DNA from: Caenorhabditis elegans
Taxonomy: Eukaryota; Nematoda; Chromadorea; Rhabditida; Rhabditidae
Length of the DNA stretch: 64,000 nt
Direction of reading: 5' to 3'
NCBI RefSeq assembly: GCF_000002985.6
Contig: NC_003279.8
Location: forward strand, 5,580,001-5,644,000
A model generated the notes under the pieces. It was given only the letters and a program-made list of their open reading frames with translations, made no database searches and was not told where the DNA came from. Positions 27,301 to 38,413 of the stretch are shown in pieces (position 1 is the first letter of the stretch; each line of letters begins with the position of its first letter). A program made the translations under genes and the position numbers.

Positions 27301-27517
27301 GTGAAACGAGGTCAATACGACTGCTTATTGATACCATATGTTTGAATATTTCTATTTAGAGAAACTTTTTTTTTAACTTTTGAGATATTTTTTTATTAAT
27401 TTTCAAAAGTTGTTTTATTTTTGTATTCTATAAATATTTCATTTTAAGCTTTCGGGATTCAAACTTTTCAATTTAAAAACGTACCCTTGAAGCACAGCAC
27501 AGAGCTGCAGCAGCCAT
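3731..27517 (-). CDS. tns-1: Tensin homologue, long isoform
   Basis: Twenty-six exons join in phase (1354 aa): 27517-27485, 24994-24926, 23490-23427, 23380-23283, 22605-22370, 22315-22232, 22189-22034, 21897-21808, 20997-20867, 20817-20674, 17360-17135, 16925-16395, 16088-15939, 15886-15571, 13780-13584, 13502-13310, 13110-12871, 11840-11677, 11618-11551, 7928-7842, 6256-6137, 6077-5998, 4810-4663, 4617-4484, 4090-3981, 3926-3731. Domains: PTP-like about 40-170, C2 about 190-335, a long polar linker with proline-rich pieces ([25 protein letters not shown]), SH2 about 1080-1190 ([25 protein letters not shown]) and PTB to the end. Tensins link integrin tails to actin. The PTP-like domain has F-C-K-G-G-L-E-R at 143-150, so the CX5R spacing survives. 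Weakest points: the first exon, which lies just downstream of a TTTCAG acceptor, and the 24926 donor. Confidence 0.88.
4862..5640 (+). mobile_element. 5'-truncated non-LTR retrotransposon (LINE) fragment
   Basis: The fragment lies inside the tns-1 intron 4811-5997, antisense to tns-1. An open frame from about 4863 to 5381 encodes the C-terminal end of a LINE reverse transcriptase ([16 protein letters not shown], then [16 protein letters not shown], then [13 protein letters not shown]). The catalytic palm is missing, so it cannot be autonomous. It is followed by a non-coding 3' region and a TAAA-type simple tail near 5609-5640, as left by CR1-like nematode LINEs. The family name is not certain and target-site duplications were not found by eye. 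Confidence 0.85.
7663..7704. promoter_or_regulatory. Cluster of three TGATAAG GATA sites
   Basis: Two copies of ACTGATAA (7663-7670 and 7674-7681) and one inverted TTATCA (about 7699-7704) lie within 45 bp in the tns-1 intron 6257-7841. ACTGATAA is the consensus of the intestinal GATA factor ELT-2. A tissue-specific enhancer is possible, but no functional evidence is visible. Confidence 0.35.
9480..9760 (-). promoter_or_regulatory. tns-1: Probable promoter of the short tns-1 isoform
   Basis: The stretch lies 180-460 bp upstream of the ATG at 9304 on the - strand. It contains long CT/GA tracts, a perfect 20-bp palindrome centred on the E-box CAGCTG (9610-9629), a CCCCGCCCAC GC-box near 9661 and a TATAAA next to a perfect hairpin (9726-9747). 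Such a dense set is not typical of the surrounding introns. Activity is inferred from position and composition. Confidence 0.4.
9726..9747. repeat. Perfect short hairpin
   Basis: The arms GGGTCCCAT and ATGGGACCC enclose the loop TCCC, giving nine paired bases. The hairpin sits beside a TATAAA at about 9716 in the promoter-like stretch of the short tns-1 isoform. It could be a dimeric binding site or an RNA hairpin; nothing else supports a small-RNA gene. Confidence 0.6.
13942..15248. repeat. Large foldback (inverted-repeat) element in a tns-1 intron
   Basis: Two nearly identical arms of about 385 bp in opposite orientation (about 13942-14325 and 14865-15248) flank a spacer of about 540 bp. 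Both arms contain the block CCCGCCAGAGACGCCCCGCC and end in GTTTCTGACTC. The arms differ at only a few bases (for example TGTGGG against TGTTGG), so the element is fairly young. No transposase is visible, so this is a non-autonomous foldback or MITE-like DNA element. Target-site duplications are not obvious. It lies between the tns-1 exons at 13780 and 15571. Confidence 0.85.
17361..20673 (-). other. tns-1: 3.3 kb tns-1 intron without recognisable genes
   Basis: This is the longest intron downstream of the C2 domain. It is AT-rich. Between 19380 and 19800 it holds CT/GA-rich blocks and a locally GC-rich patch (GTCCTGCGGCGGGATCCC near 19510) that resemble the promoter-like stretch at 9.5-9.7 kb and could mark another internal promoter. 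No open frame there is supported by protein similarity. Confidence 0.3.
24348..24391. repeat. Imperfect hairpin in a tns-1 intron
   Basis: GGGTCCCGTCAAACAGAA is followed after a short spacer by TTCTGTCGACGGGCGACCC. The two pair over most of their length with small bulges. The stretch lies between the tns-1 exons at 23490 and 24926 and is GC-rich compared with its surroundings. No function can be assigned. Confidence 0.4.
26553..26702. repeat. Small foldback repeat with ACAGTAACCCA ends
   Basis: AAGTACAGTAACCCAT near 26555 is inverted as ATGGGTTACTGTACTT near 26680, with a spacer of about 100 bp, and is followed by TTTAAGGCGCACGC. It belongs to the dispersed ACAGTA/GGCGCAC repeat family also seen at 30.9 kb and 50.4 kb. 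It lies in the first tns-1 intron. Confidence 0.7.
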
Positions 27518-27925
27518 TGCCCTTGGTCTGAAATGTCTTTTAGAAGTAATATTTTTGAAAATTCAAAAAAAAAACATCTGCAAAAATTAACTATCCACTG
27601 ATTTTTCTCTATCCACACTAAACTGTTTCGCGCAAACACATTGATAGGCGAAGAGAATTAGAGAGAAAAAGAGAAAAAATCGGACAAAATCTTTTGGGTC
27701 GAACAAATGGGCGGAGCCTACTCGGGTGGGAGCGAAGAAAGAGGGAGTGGTCAAACAAGACGGCAGAAATTAATGGGGTGGAAGAATGAATATAAGATGT
27801 TTTTAAAAGTGCATTTAAATCAAGAAAGTGTTGAAATTTATTCGAAGTCAAAAAAAATTAAATTGAAATTCATGAAAAGTTGAAAAGTAAATAATTGTTT
27901 AAAAAATGAAATGAATTCTGATGAA
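27518..27925 (-). other. Region between ubl-5 and the first tns-1 exon
   Basis: The stretch is non-coding. On the - strand a TTTCAG acceptor at 27528-27533 lies ten bases before the tns-1 ATG at 27517 and may be a spliced-leader acceptor. A GGGCGGAGCC GC-box occurs near 27709. The ubl-5 stop is only about 400 bp upstream, so the two genes could be co-transcribed. Confidence 0.35.
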
Positions 27926-28836
27926 TCATTGGTAGTAGAGCTCGAAATTGAATCCCTCGTGAATCTCGTAATCCATCAATGTGATATGATCCTTGTAAAT
28001 GGTGTACCACTTTTTCAACACGATCTTTTCCCATCTGAAATTTAATTGATTTTTTTTTATTAAACAATAAAAAATGTATATTTCATCACCAAGAATGGCG
28101 GTCGAAATTTATGATCAAATTACAAAAAAATCAATTATTTAATAAAACACAGGGCTGGGAGGCAAGTTTTTTTTTGCAAAGTCGGAAATTTTTCGTTTTG
28201 CAATTGTTGTAAATTTTTAAATTTTTATTATAAATTCTGCAAAATTAAATGCACTATTTTAATGTCCTAGAACTATTTTGACATGCAAGTAAAATCTATG
28301 AAAATGTTATTAATGTTTTTTCTCATGTAAAATATCTTGGAAAACTTTGGGCAAATCGGCAAATTGCCGTTTTTCAAATTTTCAATTTGTTTCTAATATA
28401 TAAAACATACGAAAATAACATATGCGAATAGCCGCATGAGATGGCAAAACACAGAAAAATTGTATTTTAAAACGCGATTTCCTAGCTCGAGATCATTTTA
28501 ATAACGACTTTTTGTGCCATTTTTGATTTTTTTTAGTTTTTAAGTTCTTTTTTTCCTTTCAAACGTTTTAACTTCTAACTTCTAAAGTCTATAAAAAAGC
28601 TAAATTCTTTTTTTTTCAATATAATTGATTTTCAAGTTTAAGAATTCAGAAAAAAAGATTGTGGGATCATCAGTCAATTTCAAAAAGATTATCAAATTCA
28701 AAAAGGTAATTTTCAAATCTCACCGTGTTCCAGTTTGTGCAGCGATCAACTTCTTCAAATCTCCAATTGTATCTGATGGATTGCACTTGATTCGTACTTT
28801 TTTTCCGAGTCGATCGTTTACTGTGATTTCAATCAT
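27926..28836 (-). CDS. ubl-5: Ubiquitin-like protein UBL5/Hub1
   Basis: Two exons (28836-28724, 28034-27926) give 73 residues, the invariant UBL5 length. The sequence matches the family throughout ([18 protein letters not shown] at the start, [20 protein letters not shown], ending FNFELYYQ). It ends in a double-tyrosine tail instead of the Gly-Gly of conjugated ubiquitins. Known for the family: non-covalent binding to spliceosomal Snu66 and, in C. elegans, amplification of the mitochondrial unfolded protein response with DVE-1. The intron of about 690 bp contains nothing recognisable. The identification is certain. Confidence 0.97.
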
Positions 28837-29587
28837 TTTTCCTGAAAGGTCAAACAATTATGTATAATTTAAAATATTCACAAATTTCTTAAGAAAATAC
28901 ATGTATTTTGCAAGAAAGCAATGAAAATTCGGTATAGAAAAACATTAATGCAATTGCGCAATAAATAAATATAACTATTTCGAATGTACGTAAAAACACA
29001 CAACTCGACGCGCAAATGCAGACTTGCAATGTAATCAGTAAACTTAAAGGCGCATGCACCAATTATTTTTCAAGAACTCAATTCTCGCGGCGAGACTCAA
29101 CCCTTTGAAACTTAAAATTAAAACTTACTTTTTTTATTTGAGCGTATTTAAAAACGAACTTTTTTAAACATAAACTGCTTAAATTTTGCTATTTTTTCCA
29201 AAAATTAATCTCGGAATTATAAAAAAGCGCAAGTATGGTAAAATCTGCAGTTTTTGAACATAGCGTTTCACACTTGCGAAAAACCTCTTCTGAATACGTT
29301 TATTGATTAATTCGTAGAGAAAGAATAATTTCCAGTTTATAATCAGCTCTATAAAACCTTTATTCGACGAAATACTTTGACGTATAAGCTTTTTCTTTGT
29401 AAATAGTATACAATACGTCGTCACAGAAAAAAAAGTGACGACTATAATTTTTTAATTGAAAATGGAGAATTCTACAGAATTGGTTAGAAATTGATGGGAG
29501 AGGGATATCACATCATAAAAGTAAGGGGCGGGACTTAGCGAAAGTTGGAATGATCAGAATTGTCAGAGATTAAAGAAAACGAAAAGT
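28837..29587 (-). other. Intergenic region between vha-10 and ubl-5
   Basis: About 750 bp of AT-rich DNA with no supported open frame. It contains one AAAGGCGCATGCACC block near 29046, a fragment of the dispersed GGCGCAC repeat family, and a GC-rich CTCGCGGCGAGACTC palindrome-like patch near 29082. It probably includes the ubl-5 promoter and the vha-10 3' UTR. Confidence 0.4.
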
Positions 29588-30254
29588 TTAGGCAGCGAAC
29601 TGTCCGTGAAGTTTCTTCTGGAGAGTCAAGTTATGATGGAGCTCTGGCTTGATGTCGCAAACGAGTTGAAGGAGACGGACAATGACCTGAAATTAACGGA
29701 TTTTATTGAGATATTATGCAACTTTCGAGAGTGTGAGCCAAAAATGTGTATGTGCCGTTTTACAATAACTATATTTTAATTTGGTGACAAATATAGAAAT
29801 TCAATAAAATTATTTTAGAACATTTTATTTAAATTCGAGAAATTTTTTTTGAAAGTTCTCCAGTAAATATTTTGCAAAGTGCAAAAGATTTCCCAAAGTT
29901 GTGTGGAAATTTGTTCAAACTCACAGCTTGCTTGTTTCCAGCCACAGATTGCTTCATTCCACTGATTTGATCCTCAGTATCACGACGAATCTTGCTCTCA
30001 ATATCTTCTTTGGTTCCCAAGTATTGTTGTTCAAATGCCTTGAACTCTGCCTCGCGTTGCTGAATAATTAGTTTTTTAAAATTTAAATTAAAATCAATAT
30101 TTATTACCTGCTTGTACTTCTCCACCTCAGCTTGAGCCTCTTGCTTGGCCTGCTTCGTTCTCTGCAACTTTCTCTTACGAGCTTCGTTGATCTTCTCAGC
30201 GGCACGTTTCTCAGCGGCCAAAAGTTGCTGAATTCCCTGGGTTTGTGAGGCCAT
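29588..30254 (-). CDS. vha-10: V-type H+-ATPase V1 subunit G
   Basis: Exons 30254-30108, 30059-29925 and 29686-29588 give 126 residues, the size of subunit G. The N-terminus [20 protein letters not shown] and the following charged heptads ([20 protein letters not shown]) are diagnostic. The rest is an amphipathic helix ending in LHGQFAA. Subunit G pairs with subunit E to form the peripheral stalk that holds the V1 head, on organelle and apical membranes. Exon boundaries all fall between codons. The identification is certain. Confidence 0.97.
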
Positions 30255-31176
30255 TTTAAGGTTTTCGGTACTGAAAATGATTTAATTATTTTCACAGGAT
30301 TTCGTGATTATTCTTAAGATGTACATATAATAATTGGAAAAGAACCGAGTCAGCACAAGACAAGAAAAATCAATAAATTTTGAGAATTTATGCATAAAAT
30401 TATAAGAAAAATGAATAAATACGAATAGAACTGAAACTAAAATATTGAAATAAAAATAACACATAAATTTTACATGAAAGATGGGCGATTTTTGAGGCAA
30501 ATATCAAAGGGAAGTTTAGAAAGGGACTAAACCCGTTGAAAAAAGCGATTCTTGAGTAGAATATCACAGGAAGATGTGGAAAATGTGTGTAAATGATTTG
30601 AGATACTTCAGACAACTGTATATGATGACGATTTGACGACCGATAGCACACTCGGAACCTGCAAAGGGCGAAAATCAGTTGGCAAAAAGAGTCAGATTGT
30701 GGTCTTTGTTCAGAGATGTGCAAACACCGTCTCATTCAGAATTGCGGACAGGGCAAAATAGTTGACGCGCAAAGTTTTTATGCAATAGCCTCTTTCGATA
30801 AACTTTTCGCCAAAAATAAGGTGCCCGTTCTCGACATGCCAAATTTTTATTACATGCGTGTCCCTTTAAAGAGTACTGTAATTGCAGTTTTTCGTTTTTT
30901 TTTCTGTTAAAATTCATGGTTTTTGTCGATTTGCGCCAGTTAAAAAATTTTTATTAAAAAATATCAAAAATTCCGAAGCAAAGATAACTTAAAATTACAG
31001 TACTCTTTAAAGGCGCACACCTTTTTGCAGTTAACAAAATTTTGTCGTGTCGAGACCAGGTACCGTACTTTTGGGGTCACAAAAATAACAAAATTTCGCG
31101 TCTGAGTAATAATGGCATGGATTTTAATGACACGAAGTCCTCGTGAAAAATAAGAAAAATTAGTTAACTATAAGTT
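30255..31176 (-). other. vha-10 upstream region with a repeat
   Basis: The first 400 bp above the vha-10 ATG are AT-rich and without coding signal; the promoter should lie here. From about 30725 to 31110 the DNA belongs to the dispersed ACAGTACTCTTTAAAGGCGCAC family. Confidence 0.4.
30865..31011. repeat. Foldback of the ACAGTACTCTTTAAA family
   Basis: TTTAAAGAGTACTGTAATT (30865-30883) is exactly inverted at 30993-31011, giving 19 paired bases around a spacer of about 109 bp. The right side continues into GGCGCACACC and a CGAGACC-containing block that recurs in a PPIP5K intron at 50.4 kb. Confidence 0.85.
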
Positions 31177-34100
31177 TTAGGAAATAAAATTTACCTTAAA
31201 AATAACAGCATCATTACTTCCTTCAAATATTGCTTCAATACTTAAATTAGCTCCTCCAACATCATATACAGCAGCATGAGTTATTTTCCATTTCATTTCA
31301 AGTTTTGCCTCATCATCAATACCGATAGTTTGTTTTCGAACTGGACGATCAATCCACATTTGGTGACGATTCTCGGGAGCCACCAAATGAATTCCGTCGA
31401 CAGGTTCACGTACTTTTGAAGACAATTTTATCGACACCGAGACCGGGCGGCGTTGAAGATCTTTGTTTTGAATTAGAAGAGTAATTGGGAGTTCGCAAAT
31501 ATGAGAAGCTGAGAAATTGTGGGAAATTTCTTTGGCGGTTGTTTCACATGAGATCCGGAGTGAAGATAATACTGAAAACATTAAGTTTTTTAAAGGAATT
31601 TTGAATAAAAAATTAGGGTTTTAGAAAAAAAAAGAATAAAAATTGAGTGTTATGTTCAAAAAACGTATCAGAGGCCATAACTGTTCACCGTCGAAGTGCC
31701 ACATGATGAGAATCAACTGACTCGGCTACCGTAACCCGATGCTACAATACCTCATCAGAGTTCTCAAGTGATTGCTCAACGACTCGCAGAGCAAGGATGG
31801 TATTTCTTCATTTACGTTCACTTGGAATTGAACCATAGAGTCTACAAGTCCTAGTCAAATGTTTAACCTATTGATCTATTCGGACAGATGGAAGGGTTAT
31901 TAGAGAGATGGTCAAAATGGGTGAAGATGTCCTAATTTATTGATTGCCTTTAAGAATATGTATGGGACAATCATAGGTCATAAAAAAAATTTTGCAGCGT
32001 TTTGACGAAATACTCTTTTTTTTTTGTTGAAAATGTGAGAGAAAAAGCGAAAAATTCAGTTTTTTTTCGAAAAATCCTTTTTTGAAAAAAAGTGTGAAAT
32101 CTGAAAATATGAGTTTTTTTTAGTTAGCGACAGGCCAACAAAATTTTTCGCTTTGTTTCTCACTTTTTTCTTGAAAATGTAACTGCTTAAAATAGCTATT
32201 TTTTAAAGACATTTTTTTGTTTTCGACAATAGAAAAATACAAGACAATTATTACTTAAAAGTTCTGCGCGGTTACGGTATTGAACAAATATGTTTAACAA
32301 TGGAATTATGAATTTCGAATTTCGAGAGTCAAAAACTCGAGTAAATCGTTTTTTAGTTCTGAATTTTTAGGAATGTAAAAGGTTTTTTTTTTCAATTCAA
32401 TAAATATTTTAGTTTTAAAAGTTTTCAGGTTTTCAATTGATAAAAATAAAATAAAACTGTACCTGAATCATCCTTTTTCAAAGTTTTAAGTTTTACAAAT
32501 GGATCATCGATAAATGATTCGCCAATAAATGATGTTACCAATCCCTCATTGTTGACAATATTTGCTTTCCATAAAATTCCAATTTTCTCTGCGATTTTTG
32601 ATGCAAATTCATCATCCATTGTCGAATGAATCTCTGCAGGACATGGCCATTTCGGAGGTGTCACTGAAGTTGTTGTCGTGAGCCATGATTCTTTAATTGT
32701 TTCACCTTGAGACAATGGTACAAGTCGTGCGACGATAGTATCAGTTTGTTCTGATTCAATTTCAACTCGTCGATTTACAGATGGCAGAACTGTGGTAGAA
32801 CAATCATTTTTAATTCCCGTAGACGCTTCGTTTCTATCAGTTCGAATACGGAGAATTTCAACACGAGAAAGAGCTGCTTGACTAACAGCTACGCAGTTTT
32901 TGAGGTGAATAGAGAAAGATTTTGTGTCTAAATCTAGAATCTCTGCGGTCAAAGCAATAAGCCTTCTTCTTTCTCCATCAATAACTCGTCGCCATTGTCT
33001 CATTGTTCCATTGGAACTTCGATACGCAATTAGGATAACTGTATTTGATTGTTTTGGAGCAACTGTTGAGCCAGTAGGTTCGTCAGAGCTTCGAACATCG
33101 AAAAATATTCTTTTCTTCTCGCCAATCTTGAGAAATGAGTCTGTGGAGCTTGTAGACCCTTCTTCAAATCGGAACGTTGCAACTTTTGCATTATTAGCTG
33201 CCAAGTTCATTTTAAATTGTTGATGGTGCTCATTCTCGTCAATACTTCCAGCCGCAACGCGATCAAATGCATTCGTGGCAAGACACATTGACATCACATT
33301 TTCGTGCCCAATATTTTCGATTTCCAATTGATAACGTTGTGCTTGATCACAGTATGACCATTGGTGAGGGGATTTGATAACTCGAAACTCAACAAGTGGC
33401 CATGGTTTTTGAGCAACTGTGGCGCTGAGACGTTCGTCGTTTGTGTAGATTTTAGATTTTTGCTGAAAATATTAATGATTAAGGGGTTATCTAGGTATAT
33501 TTTTCAAAAATAACTCACCTGCTTTGCAGTTTTATTCAATCTTTTTCCTCGACATTTCAGTGGTACTCTTGCTTCTACATCTTTCTGATCCACTGCCAAT
33601 TGAAACAACAACCCATCAACTCGAAACTTTAAACATCCAACTCTTGGGAACACATACAATTCAATAGTTTTTGTCTCCTCGGGATCCAATTGAAGATGCT
33701 CAAGAGCTCCGAGTTCTGGTATGCTCTTCTCTGAACCTTCTATTCCACTTTGATTATGAATATCTGATACGGAAAGTCGGAGATTTTGGAGATGAATTGG
33801 TATTTTCAAAGGATTCGTTAAGTCCACCATAACACGAAATCTCTCTCCGGCAGGTGTTTCTCGAATCTTCTGATTGTCTGAATGCTCATCACTAACTAGC
33901 TGCATTCCACGATATGGTGCACTTGCTCCGAACAATGCATGGTGTGCAGCCCGTTCTACAGTAATCCATCCATCTGAACTAACACTTTGATGCTCATTCT
34001 CATCAATTTCATTCCAAAGTGGGCGTTCTCCATAGATTGCTTTCACCGTTTCCATTTCAACTTTAGGTATATCAGTGAGCATTTCAACAGGCTCATTTCG

Positions 34101-36380
34101 ATGTGGAAAATATATATCCAAAGCATTGACGATAGTTCGAAGGCGTTCTGTTTGAAGTGAAGGTGAGAGTTTAGGGCACACAGCTACCAGACGTCGAATG
34201 CATTCGGAAGCGATATCTGTGGTCATTACACCGGCTTTTTGTCCTTCTTCAAGTAATCTTACTGCCAGATGTTCATCAAGTACTCCCCAATGCTTTTTAT
34301 CAAAAGCTGGAAGAGCTAGACGATAGCAATCTGAAAATGTTAAAAGTTGTTTTAAGAATTGCAATTGAATGATTTTTTGATATTTTGTTAAAGTACACAA
34401 TTTGAAAACTCTAGATATTAATATAATTTTACGCACCAAATGATAATGCTGGAATAGCAGCATTTGAAAATCGATTGGCTGCAAGAACTCGATGAAAAGA
34501 CGCCTTCCTCCCCATTCCAGCTTTTTCAAATTGTTCAGCAGCAAGCGTTTGTGCCACAGCAACCAAATGATCTCCTTCGATTGAGCTGACTTTTGCAAGA
34601 TTCAAAGCTGCTTCTTTATGTAGTCCAAGATCAGAGTAAATGTCAGCAATGTTGAAAGCACAACGGAGTATGGACGGGTATCTTCTGAATCTTTTAGCAA
34701 TTGTAAATATTCAATATCAGAGAATTTAACTCACTTTGCATGCTCAATCAGTAGCGAAACAGGTGTTTCCAGATATTTGATCATAAATTGATTCGCATTT
34801 AATTGTGGTTGTGCACTATGCAAAGCCACACAGCACATTTCTAGAGCAACAGCGTGAGCAGCCATTGCTTTATCCGCTTCTAAATCCCGCTTCAATCCAC
34901 GATACTGTTCAAAAGCGGAATTCGGGAATCCGAACATGAGAAGAAGATCCGCAAGTCGTCGTGTCTGCATTTCAGAACTATCCCATGCATATGTGATCGG
35001 AGTTGCCATATTGCTCAAAGCAGTTCCACTTCCAAACCATCTTTTCATACTCGTAAACGATTTTCCTATTCCTTTTTTCTGACCAGCCGTCTCGTACAGA
35101 AATCGCATCTCCTTTTCTACATATGGAATCTGAAAAACGCAACTTTTTCAAAGCTACTCGACGTTTTTCCTATACAATATCATTTTAAAGAAGATTGAGA
35201 AGTTTTCAGTTTTTTAGAACCTATTTTAGATGATTATTCTAAAATTATCAGATTAATAAATACTTACCAAACAAACATCTAAAAACTTTGAAAGAATTGC
35301 CTGAACGGCCTTCGCGTCTGCCAGCGATGCGAGTTTTTTGCTCGATTTCCACACAACTGTACTGTTTGGATGACTATTCGGTGAAACACTTCCAACAGCT
35401 GGCATAGTTGAAGATATTGTGGCAACTGATGAGGTTGGAGACGAGGGTGATTGTTGATTGGATGCTCCATTCGGTCCTGGAGCTATCGCATCTGTCGAAT
35501 GCTGATGTGCTTCTTCAAGTCCTTTCTCCAATACATCATTGAACTCATCGATCTCATCCCAAACTCCTTTCATTTCAGCACTTTCTGAAAAGCCGAAAAA
35601 AAAGCTATTTTCTCTTCGTTAATTTTGGTTCTTACCACTATCTGAATCAAGTTGCAACATTTGACAATTATCATTTCCATATGTTGCACACATTTGAGCC
35701 AGAAGCTCATCTCTTCTCTCTGTACTGCTGCGCGGACTTCTTGAGTCATGAAGAAGGATATAGTGACGAGGAGTTTTCGCATGTGGGGCAGCCCATTTTG
35801 GAGTAGAACAATGTCCAGGGATCATCAGTGTCGACGTGGTATTCTAAATCAAAAATGAAAATTCACACTTTAAAGTCGGAATCTTACATAAAGCGTTTGT
35901 TGTGTCTGAATCATTTTGCTGAACTCTCCAAGTGGATTTTCGTCTTCAGTAGAAACTACAAAAATGCAAGCGAGGTAATGACCGAACGACTCGTGTTCTG
36001 AAGGCTCAGAGCATCGAGCAAGTACATCACGAAATAATTTAATAGATTGAGAGACGTCCGTACATGTTTTCAAGGCCTGAAATGTGAATAATTATAAATC
36101 AAGTACCTGTTTTTTCTTGTTAATGAAAATTTACCTGAATAAGTACATATGGCAATACTGAAAGTGTAAGAAGATGCCCGTCACTCGAAATATCACGAAT
36201 ATCTAATCGAATCCTCTGTGAAGCTTTCAAATTATCGATTGGTTCGCGAACTTGGCACTCGTGTGATGTGAATGGGAAGATAAAATGAGAAAGTGACTTG
36301 AATCCACGATTATGAGCATGTTTTTGACTGCATTCAGATGATATTAATGCGATCAAAGGACTCGGAGACACTGATGACAT
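31177..36380 (-). CDS. trpp-8: TRAPP complex subunit 8 (TRAPPC8/Trs85-like)
   Basis: Nine exons join in phase: 36380-36135, 36076-35888, 35843-35636, 35584-35268, 35129-34735, 34684-34437, 34330-33519, 33462-32463 and 31571-31177, for 1269 aa (human about 1435). Recognisable blocks are FGHYLACIFVVST near residue 110, the central FLYETAGQKKGIGKSFTSMK with KRWFGSG, then KRYPSILRCAFNIADIYSDLG, and a C-terminal beta-rich half. TRAPPC8 belongs to the TRAPPIII complex, a Rab1 exchange factor in ER-Golgi traffic and autophagy. The last exon reads into a stop at 31177; an AAG-GTAAAT donor 18 nt earlier leaves open a further unseen terminal exon. The F-box-like gene lies 480 bp upstream on the same strand. 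Confidence 0.9.
31690..31887 (-). repeat. tRNA-derived SINE-like element
   Basis: Read on the - strand from about 31885, TAGATCAATAGGTTA resembles a tRNA D-arm (A box) and GGTTCAATTCC resembles a T-arm (B box), about 40 nt apart. An unrelated body follows to about 31690. The acceptor stem does not pair, so it is not a working tRNA gene. The arrangement of a tRNA-like head with pol III boxes and a unique body is that of a SINE. It sits in the last trpp-8 intron, in the same orientation as the host. Confidence 0.5.
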
Positions 36381-36861
36381 TCAGATTGAGCCACTCTGAA
36401 GTCTGAAAATTTATAGACAAAATTCTAGCAAGAAACAAGTTATTCGTAATATCAGTCTGTCAAAGTTTGGAGCAACTGTGAGCACATCGGTATATCGCAG
36501 TTATCTCACATGTCAGCCAGAGATATGGTAATGTCTAGGAAACATCTGGAACTCAACAATAACAAAAACTATTTCAGGATAATATTTCAAAAAAACGAGG
36601 ACAACGTTTATTTTAAATTTATTTACAATAGTGTACATTCATATGTGTTTGTGGACGATTTCAAACATTTTATGGAAAGTTTTTGTGAAACATTCCATAT
36701 TTAAAATTGGAAACGTTACATCATTCTGACGGGATAAAACAAAGTTTCTGGAAACCTGCAATTCGAGTAGATGGGGATCACAATACTAAACTCAACGTTT
36801 TGGGAATCTGATAATAAGGACCAAAGACGGTTTTCAAAAGTTAAGACCAAGATAATTAATA
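36381..36861 (-). other. Spacer between the F-box-like gene and trpp-8
   Basis: The roughly 480 bp hold no supported coding sequence. They should contain the 3' UTR of the F-box-like gene and the trpp-8 start region. The spacing is at the upper limit for an operon. Confidence 0.3.
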
Positions 36862-38413
36862 TTAAACTCTTTGCTGCTGTCTTGCAAGATCCTCTGAGCT
36901 GACCATATTGGGGCATTGCACTGAACACCTTTCGTAGACAATTCGAGACATTTCATGAGTCATCCGGATTATGCGGAAAATGAATGTTGGAACACCTGAA
37001 AGAATATTTGTGTGTTCAGTTCTTGATAGATCTTCTACTTAGTATATTGAACTCGAAACTAATCAGTTTTACTAGATTTTGAGAATCTTTACCATCTTGA
37101 TTCGGAATTATTCCAATTGCTGCAGGAATGTCATATGTTGGTCCACGCACCGCATATGAATACCCTTCTTCGTCTACTTCTCTCCAAATAATTGAACAAA
37201 TGCTGAAAATTCAACTCATTATCATATTAATACTTTATCGGAGAATCTTCGTACTCAGTCATATTTTTCCAGCAGACGCCAAGCACTTGTCTCACAATTG
37301 TATCCAAATCAATTATTGGCGAAGTTATATGCAATCGTTCCAGGGATCTCCTGCCCTCTTTCCATTCCTGAATCATTTTGGCAATGCAATTGGATGTAAT
37401 GAATTCACTGTGTAAACGAATATTGTGTGCAGATAAAGAATAAAGTTGATGATCTTGAATGTTGCTGACCAGGGACCAAAGGATCACACTGCGGGCGTAC
37501 TTGAACTTGTCAATGTCAAATACTGCAGTTTCCATTCCTCCGTGGTCATTTGCCAACAATGATATATCTTGTCCTTTGTTTTTTGGAGCTGTCAATGCTT
37601 TTGTTACTAAACGATAGTCGTTTGTTCTGATGTTAAAACTTCGGACGGCGATATTTGTTTTTACTTCAGCCATTCCTTCTTCCCAGATGCTTGATAATCC
37701 TTCGAAACATGGCTGAAAATTAATTGAATTTTTGTTAGCTGATACTACAGCTGATAAGCCATGGTTTAAACCAATCTATCTCTACCACAACTTACAATTT
37801 CGATGACAATACTCTTAATTTTTGAGAATCTCCAAATACGTAAAAACGCTCGCATAGCTTCTGCAGTATGATCGGGGCATTCAGTTTGACGTCTGAACAT
37901 TTATTAAGACTTTGAATTTTCTCTTTTAATTTGAAGTTTTGAACAAAGAATACTCACAGTGAGGTTCCTCGAAACTCCACCATTCTGCTCACAACTCTTC
38001 CAATCTCATTTTTCCATTTCATTATCAGAATAGTTTTCTGAAAATAACTGGGTTGAATAAACAAAGTAATTCAATTAAAACTAACAGCTGTAGAGGGAAG
38101 CTCCGTAATTCCGAGTTCGTGAAGCTTATTTGGAAGAGTTGAGCATATCTGAGAGTTTTCCCAGCTGACCAACATCATGTTTTGTTTATCCTGCAAACGG
38201 ATTTTTTCTTTATCTAACTGATTTGATGGAAATTTGAGCAAAATGATTTCGCAACACTTACTGGGAATGGTAGTCGAGTGAGAATATTTCTGCGTATTTC
38301 TCGTGGCAAGTGCTTCCATCCAGCCTCTTCTTCTATAATTTGGCAATTTCAGATTTATCTTCATTATTAAGCATTAACTAACCCTCGAAATCCATTATTT
38401 CTTCCAGTGCCAT
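36862..38413 (-). CDS. F-box-like protein, otherwise unrecognised
   Basis: Eight exons join in phase: 38413-38383, 38332-38262, 38190-38086, 38037-37958, 37892-37796, 37712-37255, 37202-37093 and 36995-36862, for 361 aa. Near the N-terminus WKHLPREIRRNILTRLPF fits the start of an F-box, which in nematodes usually recruits a target to an SCF ubiquitin ligase through SKR/Skp1. The remainder has no motif I recognise; the region around residues 140-300 is a mixed alpha/beta stretch and the protein ends in RQQQRV. The exon at 37255 uses a GTACGA donor that is supported only by phase. The name rests on the F-box-like motif alone. Confidence 0.72.

Noticed and set aside
30720..31170. Possible extra terminal exon of trpp-8
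   Set aside because: A GTAAAT donor exists at the end of the last exon, but the only downstream frames lie in the dispersed repeat and have no protein similarity. The in-frame stop at 31177 is used.
31820..31887. Functional tRNA gene on the - strand
   Set aside because: D- and T-arm motifs are present but the acceptor and T stems do not pair, so it is described as a tRNA-derived repeat.
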